DNA from: Zeugodacus cucurbitae
Lineage: Eukaryota; Arthropoda; Insecta; Diptera; Tephritidae
Reading direction: 5' to 3'
Assembly (NCBI RefSeq): GCF_028554725.1
Contig: NC_071671.1
Coordinates: 42,664,001 to 42,728,000 of the forward strand
DNA: 64,000 bases
The notes beneath the pieces are model-generated. The model made no database searches, was not told the origin of the DNA, and saw only the letters and a program-made list of their open reading frames with translations. Position 1 is the stretch's first letter. Every line of letters starts with the position of its first letter. This document shows positions 60,337 to 64,000 of this stretch, in pieces. Position numbers and translations under genes: made by a program.

Positions 60337-60807
60337 ACCTGAACCATAAAAAAATAAATAGAATTCTTTAAAAAAAATTGCTGAATAATAACAAGAACCG
60401 ACGGGTATTTAACTACCTGCATTGTTTTTTGTTGTAAGACAACCAAAACTAAATACAAACGCCATACATTCGTAATATCGAGTTTATCCAATTTCCAGCT
60501 TTCGTTATATAGAGTCATCAATGTATTGAAAAACAGCGTTCGTTATATTGAACATTCGTTATATCGGCGTTCGTTATACTGGAGCACCACTGTATCTTAA
60601 TTTTTACTCAAGTTACAGCTTGCAGAGACGGACAGACGGACAGACAGACGGACGGACAGACATCCGGATTTCAAATCTACTCGTCATCCTGATCACTTTG
60701 GTATATATGACTCTATATCTAACTCTTTTAGTTTTAGGTGTTACAAACAACCGTTATGTGAACAAAACTATAATACTCTCGTAGCAACTTTTGTTGCGAG
60801 AGTATAA

Positions 60808-61149
60808 AAATTTGAAGAAATATTTCGAGATCCGCAACATCGGGGAATTAATTTTTCAAACAAAATTGTAAAAACTGTTAATTATTTGCCCATTGACCGG
60901 TTGTTTTAATATACCATAATATCACGAACATTGATTTCAATATGTACTCTTTATATTAAAATTTTAATATTTTATATATAATATAAATATTATAATAATT
61001 TTTAATGTTGGATGTTATAATTAAAAATATGAATATTTCGCCTGATCTGGCAACGATTCAAATTATTATAAAAAAGTCGTATTTTTTGGACATCTCTTTA
61101 TTTTTGCTGTGCTATCCTATTATCATCATTTCTTGCTAAAATTACATAA
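60808..61149. other. Intergenic DNA, no gene seen
   Basis: Very AT-rich (ATATAAATATTATAATA-type) sequence; nothing recognised. Confidence 0.5.
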
Positions 61150-62218
61150 CGTCACCTAAAATGCAAAAGGCCGTAACTAACAAAAAATTCAAAATTCTCA
61201 AAAACTCGTCGAAATTCGCGTGTTAGTCTAGTCGTATTGTATTGATTCTTGTTCTATTTGTTAACTGCAGTAAAAGGAATAGATAAATATGAAAATTAAA
61301 ATAATATCTGTTTTTTATGTTGCTGGAGGATGCCAAATGTAATTTCATTACACTTATTACGTTGTTGGATCAATTTGACCCACCTAGTATTTTGAAACAT
61401 TTTGCCGTTTATTATTACATCACTCGATCAAAAACGCCGACAAAGAAAGCTAGTTATCGGAAATCGAGTATATTTTGCACAGCCAGAAATGAATCCACCA
61501 AAAAACGACAGCGATGTTTCTTCTGTCATCATACAAAAAAATCGAACAAATATTCAGCTGTTTGTAGTACGTGCCAAAAATTTGTTTGCAAGGAACACAG
61601 CAGCTTAGTTTGTGAAAATTTCCGTTAAAACATACGTATCTCAACTATTTTCTATATTCAATATACACTTAAGTTGATTCAAATAAAAAAATATGAACAC
61701 TTTCAATAAAATAGTGTTATTTGTGGAGTTTTTATAAGTGGGTCAAATTGACCGCAGGTTTTGTTGTTTTCAAATGAATTATTTTGTTTTCTTAACCAGT
61801 TTAATTTAATTTTATTTTCTTGAATTAAATGTATTAATTAAATAATTTCTTTCGTGTTAAAATACTTACAATAAATAGATACAAAAAGACATAACTTGTT
61901 AAAAACTTTTTAAGTTACAGCCTAAAAACACATTTTCTTATTTTAACCATTGCTTTCATTTTATACACAATTTTTTTTCAAGTAGTTACGGCTTTTTGGT
62001 TTCAGAAAAATAGAGTGCAAAAGGCCGTAACTAACATTTCTTAAAAACTGCTTTTTTCCCATTAATTTGGTTTTCAGAAACAAATCCGTCTTTGTTTTCT
62101 AAGCTTAAATCTATAATTTGGATATTTAGCTTTAAGTAGTCTTTAATCTATAACGTTTTTTGCTTCTCCTGTAAAATACTAAAAATGTTAGTTACGGCCT
62201 TTTGCATTTTAGGTGACG
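61150..62218 (+). mobile_element. DNA transposon with 33-bp perfect inverted repeats and a piggyBac-like remnant
   Basis: Positions 61150-61182 and 62186-62218 are exact inverted copies starting CGTCACCTAAAATGCAAAAG, flanked by ATAA on both sides (a 4-bp target duplication). A third, direct copy of the inner repeat (GTGCAAAAGGCCGTAACTAAC) lies at about 62016-62036. The frame at 61317-61628 ends with a cysteine-rich domain (RCFFC..CSTCQKFVCKEHS..VC, about residues 72-100), which resembles the C-terminal CRD of piggyBac transposases. The GGTCAATTTGACCCAC palindromic motif brackets this remnant (about 61367-61383 and 61736-61751). The rest of the transposase is missing. Confidence 0.75.
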
Positions 62219-63927
62219 ATAAGAACATATCTTACTGTTCCTCTATTGGATTACATCATACACAGAAATTTTGTGTTTTGCGGTTAATCCACCATATCAA
62301 GTCCATTGCCACCATATTATTTAATTTCGAAGATTTCTTCTATAAATCCATTAGGCAATAATATATAGGAAACATTAAATTACGTAAGTTGGTGAAACAA
62401 GTAGATTGATACTTAAGTGTCAATACATTTTGAACTGAAAACTGCACTTTCAGTTGTTGTTTTTGCATTGCAACAAAATGCGAAATTTGCATTAAATATT
62501 TTTACTTTTATTGCAAAAAATTGCATACATATTCATGAGTACTCAGCCCCAGTAGCAGTCATAATGATGAGTAACCGCCAGTCAAGTATTTTCGGATTTA
62601 ATTTAACAAAAATCGTTTAATTAAACCAGTTGAAATTATATTTAACGGTGTGAGAGTCTACGTAATTATTTTTGAAAGAATTGAAGGGTGATTCATAAAA
62701 TACTCGCAGTAGTAGAACTACTTGGGTAATATTGGTAAACCAAATAGCTCATGGGAAAATAGAAGAGACAGTTAATTAAAGTAAGTCACGTATTCAAAAC
62801 GTTTTTAAATATTTAAAATTATTAAAATGTTTATGGTCATGATATGATAGTTACAGGAAAGTCAAAGAAGATCAAGCTGAGTGATTATTATGACGAGATA
62901 ATTTCATTTCTTTGGCGAGTGACATACTCGAACCTTGATATGGAAATCTTAAATTTTGATACATCAGCAAAGTTTAACTTAAAGAATTTGCATTATACGA
63001 TTACGCGTTTCATTTGACTCACCAGTTTGAGGAAAAACGGCGCTTCAGATCGAAATAAAAGCAAAATTTTATATATAGTATATACAATATACAATTAATT
63101 TTTCATTCAAATAACAATTTAATGACCTTCGCTTTCAGATGAAGTTCATGAAGGCGCAATCCAACATATACACCAAACGATTTCTTCGGGTTCAATTTCA
63201 CTATATTTATTGTAAATAGTATATTGAGTGAATCCACCATAAAATCCTATTTCACAACTTTAAAACTTTATCTACAGTTTCGCGAATGCCTGATCTTAAG
63301 CGAAAAATTCATTAGCTACTCATGCATTAAACCCAAATTTCAATTTAGAAATTTAGCCCGAACCATCATCAAGGCCTTGGATTTCATTTCGAAACAGCTG
63401 ATTTCTTTGGGACAGTTTGACAAAACAAATAAAATATAATTCATTGGTTTACAATTTTAAATAATTTGAAATTAAACAGTTTTTATTAAAGAAACAATGT
63501 TTTTATAGACATTTATGTGTTGTGATGGTTTCTTTTTGCTTCAGCTTTGTTTTCAGCTATCGGTTAAGTAAGCATGCATTTTGAGAAATACTCAACGAAA
63601 GTAAATCTTTAGTCAGAGAAACGTCCAATACGTAATTTAATAAAATTGGCGGCAAGTCTTAAGGTCTAGTTATGCATGCTTGATTTGACCTAGCCAGACT
63701 TGAGAACTGTCACATAAAAGATCTGTTTGATGGGCCTTGCATGTATTTGATTACCGAACGCTTGACTTGACTTCAAAGTCTTTTGAATTCAGAACTCTAA
63801 GTTGCGTTGACATTTATTATGGCACTATTCCAGTGTTGCCTGAATGTTTTCGGTTAAAATCAGGGACCGGAAATAAGAGTTATTTTACAATTTTTAATAA
63901 AAAAAATCAAACATAAAGTAACACCGA
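62219..63927. other. Intergenic DNA, no gene seen
   Basis: AT-rich; the short frames at 62417-62620 and 63224-63439 have no recognised homology. Confidence 0.5.
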
Positions 63928-64000
63928 ACGATTTTCTACTCGACTTGCACTCCTGCTCTCTGAGAGCACTCATCAGCATCTCGATATAAGGGAGCTGTGG
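63928..64000 (+). mobile_element. CFDP2-like non-LTR element, start of a 5'-truncated copy leaving the window
   Basis: From CGAACGATTTTCTACTCGAC onward the sequence matches, in plus orientation, the end of the endonuclease/linker region of the 34.4-36.9 kb copy (its bases about 35666-35746), encoding FSTRLALLLSESTHQHLDIREL. It continues beyond base 64000. Confidence 0.85.

Larger units (their letters stand above)
57462..60592 (-). mobile_element. Tigger/pogo-type DNA transposon, defective, carrying a nested retrotransposon
   Basis: Terminal inverted repeats CAGTGGTRCTCCARTATAAC lie at 57462 and (reversed) 60592, with TA duplicated at 57460-57461 and 60593-60594, as in pogo-family elements. 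On the minus strand a DDE-type transposase remnant shows AILLLDNAPSHPPEED and FMPPNVTALIQPMDQNAI (about 60270-60110). After a probable 60-nt intron it has NTDDLEAWNSVV, an in-frame TAG (about 59680), and a C-terminus at 59448-59640 ending QMSITNFFSVE. The N-terminal DNA-binding region is lost (only diverged traces remain between 60336 and 60500). Without the inserted retrotransposon the element is about 1.37 kb. A live enzyme would cut and paste at TA sites. Confidence 0.85.
56850..60807 (+). repeat. HE repeat, copy E, split by a nested insertion
   Basis: Left part 56850-57461: AATTTGACCCACATATTCGT, TCGAGGTCCTCGATGGTCCG, GGGGCGGGGCCACGCCCACT, GTGGGCGTGGTCCGATTCTG, up to TCGTCAAGATA. Right part 60593-60807: TATCTTAATTTTTACTCAAG, the GACGGACAGACG run, and the terminal hairpin ending GTTGCGAGAGTATAAAA. 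Removing 57462-60592 and one TA restores the family's uninterrupted CAAGATATCT sequence seen in copy C. Confidence 0.85.

Noticed and set aside
1..64000. tRNA, rRNA, CRISPR or prokaryotic operon features
   Set aside because: No cloverleaf with A/B boxes, no rRNA core sequence and no regularly spaced repeats were seen; the DNA is clearly from an insect nucleus.

Overview
This is AT-rich nuclear DNA from a higher fly. A tephritid fruit fly (Bactrocera/Ceratitis type) is my best guess, inferred from the gene content and repeat families and not proven by the sequence. The window holds three cuticular-protein (CPR, Rebers-Riddiford RR-1 type) genes embedded in transposon-rich, gene-poor DNA. The set resembles the Drosophila Cpr49A cluster, but I did not fix one-to-one orthologues.

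Layout. Gene 1 (minus, about 1-10125) is a small RR-1 protein gene with exons at 9981-9989, 3159-3289 and 1-148; its 3' part lies outside the window. Gene 2 (plus, TATA at 32915, CDS 33016-33709) encodes a complete 186-residue RR-1 protein with a Tyr/Asn/Arg-rich N-terminus. Gene 3 (minus, CDS 45318-51398, TATA near 51590) has seven coding exons, including a 30-nt and a 16-nt exon. It encodes a 388-residue protein: signal peptide, NDGKY-type repeats, a Thr tract, the RR domain and a Gln/Tyr-rich tail. Its 16-nt exon can also be read straight through its donor into an open tail with AATAAA overlapping the stop, predicting a 181-residue isoform with no chitin-binding domain. Genes 1 and 2 diverge; genes 2 and 3 converge. 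All three proteins should be secreted into chitinous cuticle.

Mobile DNA. A CFDP2-like (APE endonuclease plus RT) non-LTR family occurs five times (7565, 34400-36905, 39447-39838, 57573-59315, 63928-end). The 57.5 kb copy is a clean insertion with a 14-bp target-site duplication (TSD), inside a Tigger/pogo element that has a TA TSD, which is itself inside a copy of a dispersed non-coding repeat ('HE repeat', ending in a hairpin). Other elements are a jockey-type RT fragment (12.1-12.9 kb), an RTE-type RT fragment (18.3-18.9 kb), an RNase H remnant (52.8 kb), two mariner-like remnants (25.8 and 29.1-29.8 kb), a hAT element with an 8-bp TSD (21.6-22.6 kb), a piggyBac-like remnant within 33-bp perfect inverted repeats (61.2-62.2 kb), a 1.04-kb foldback element with 389-bp arms (14.6-15.7 kb) and two shorter MITEs.

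No rRNA, tRNA, CRISPR or bacterial-type feature was found. The remaining kilobases are introns or intergenic DNA in which I see only simple repeats.
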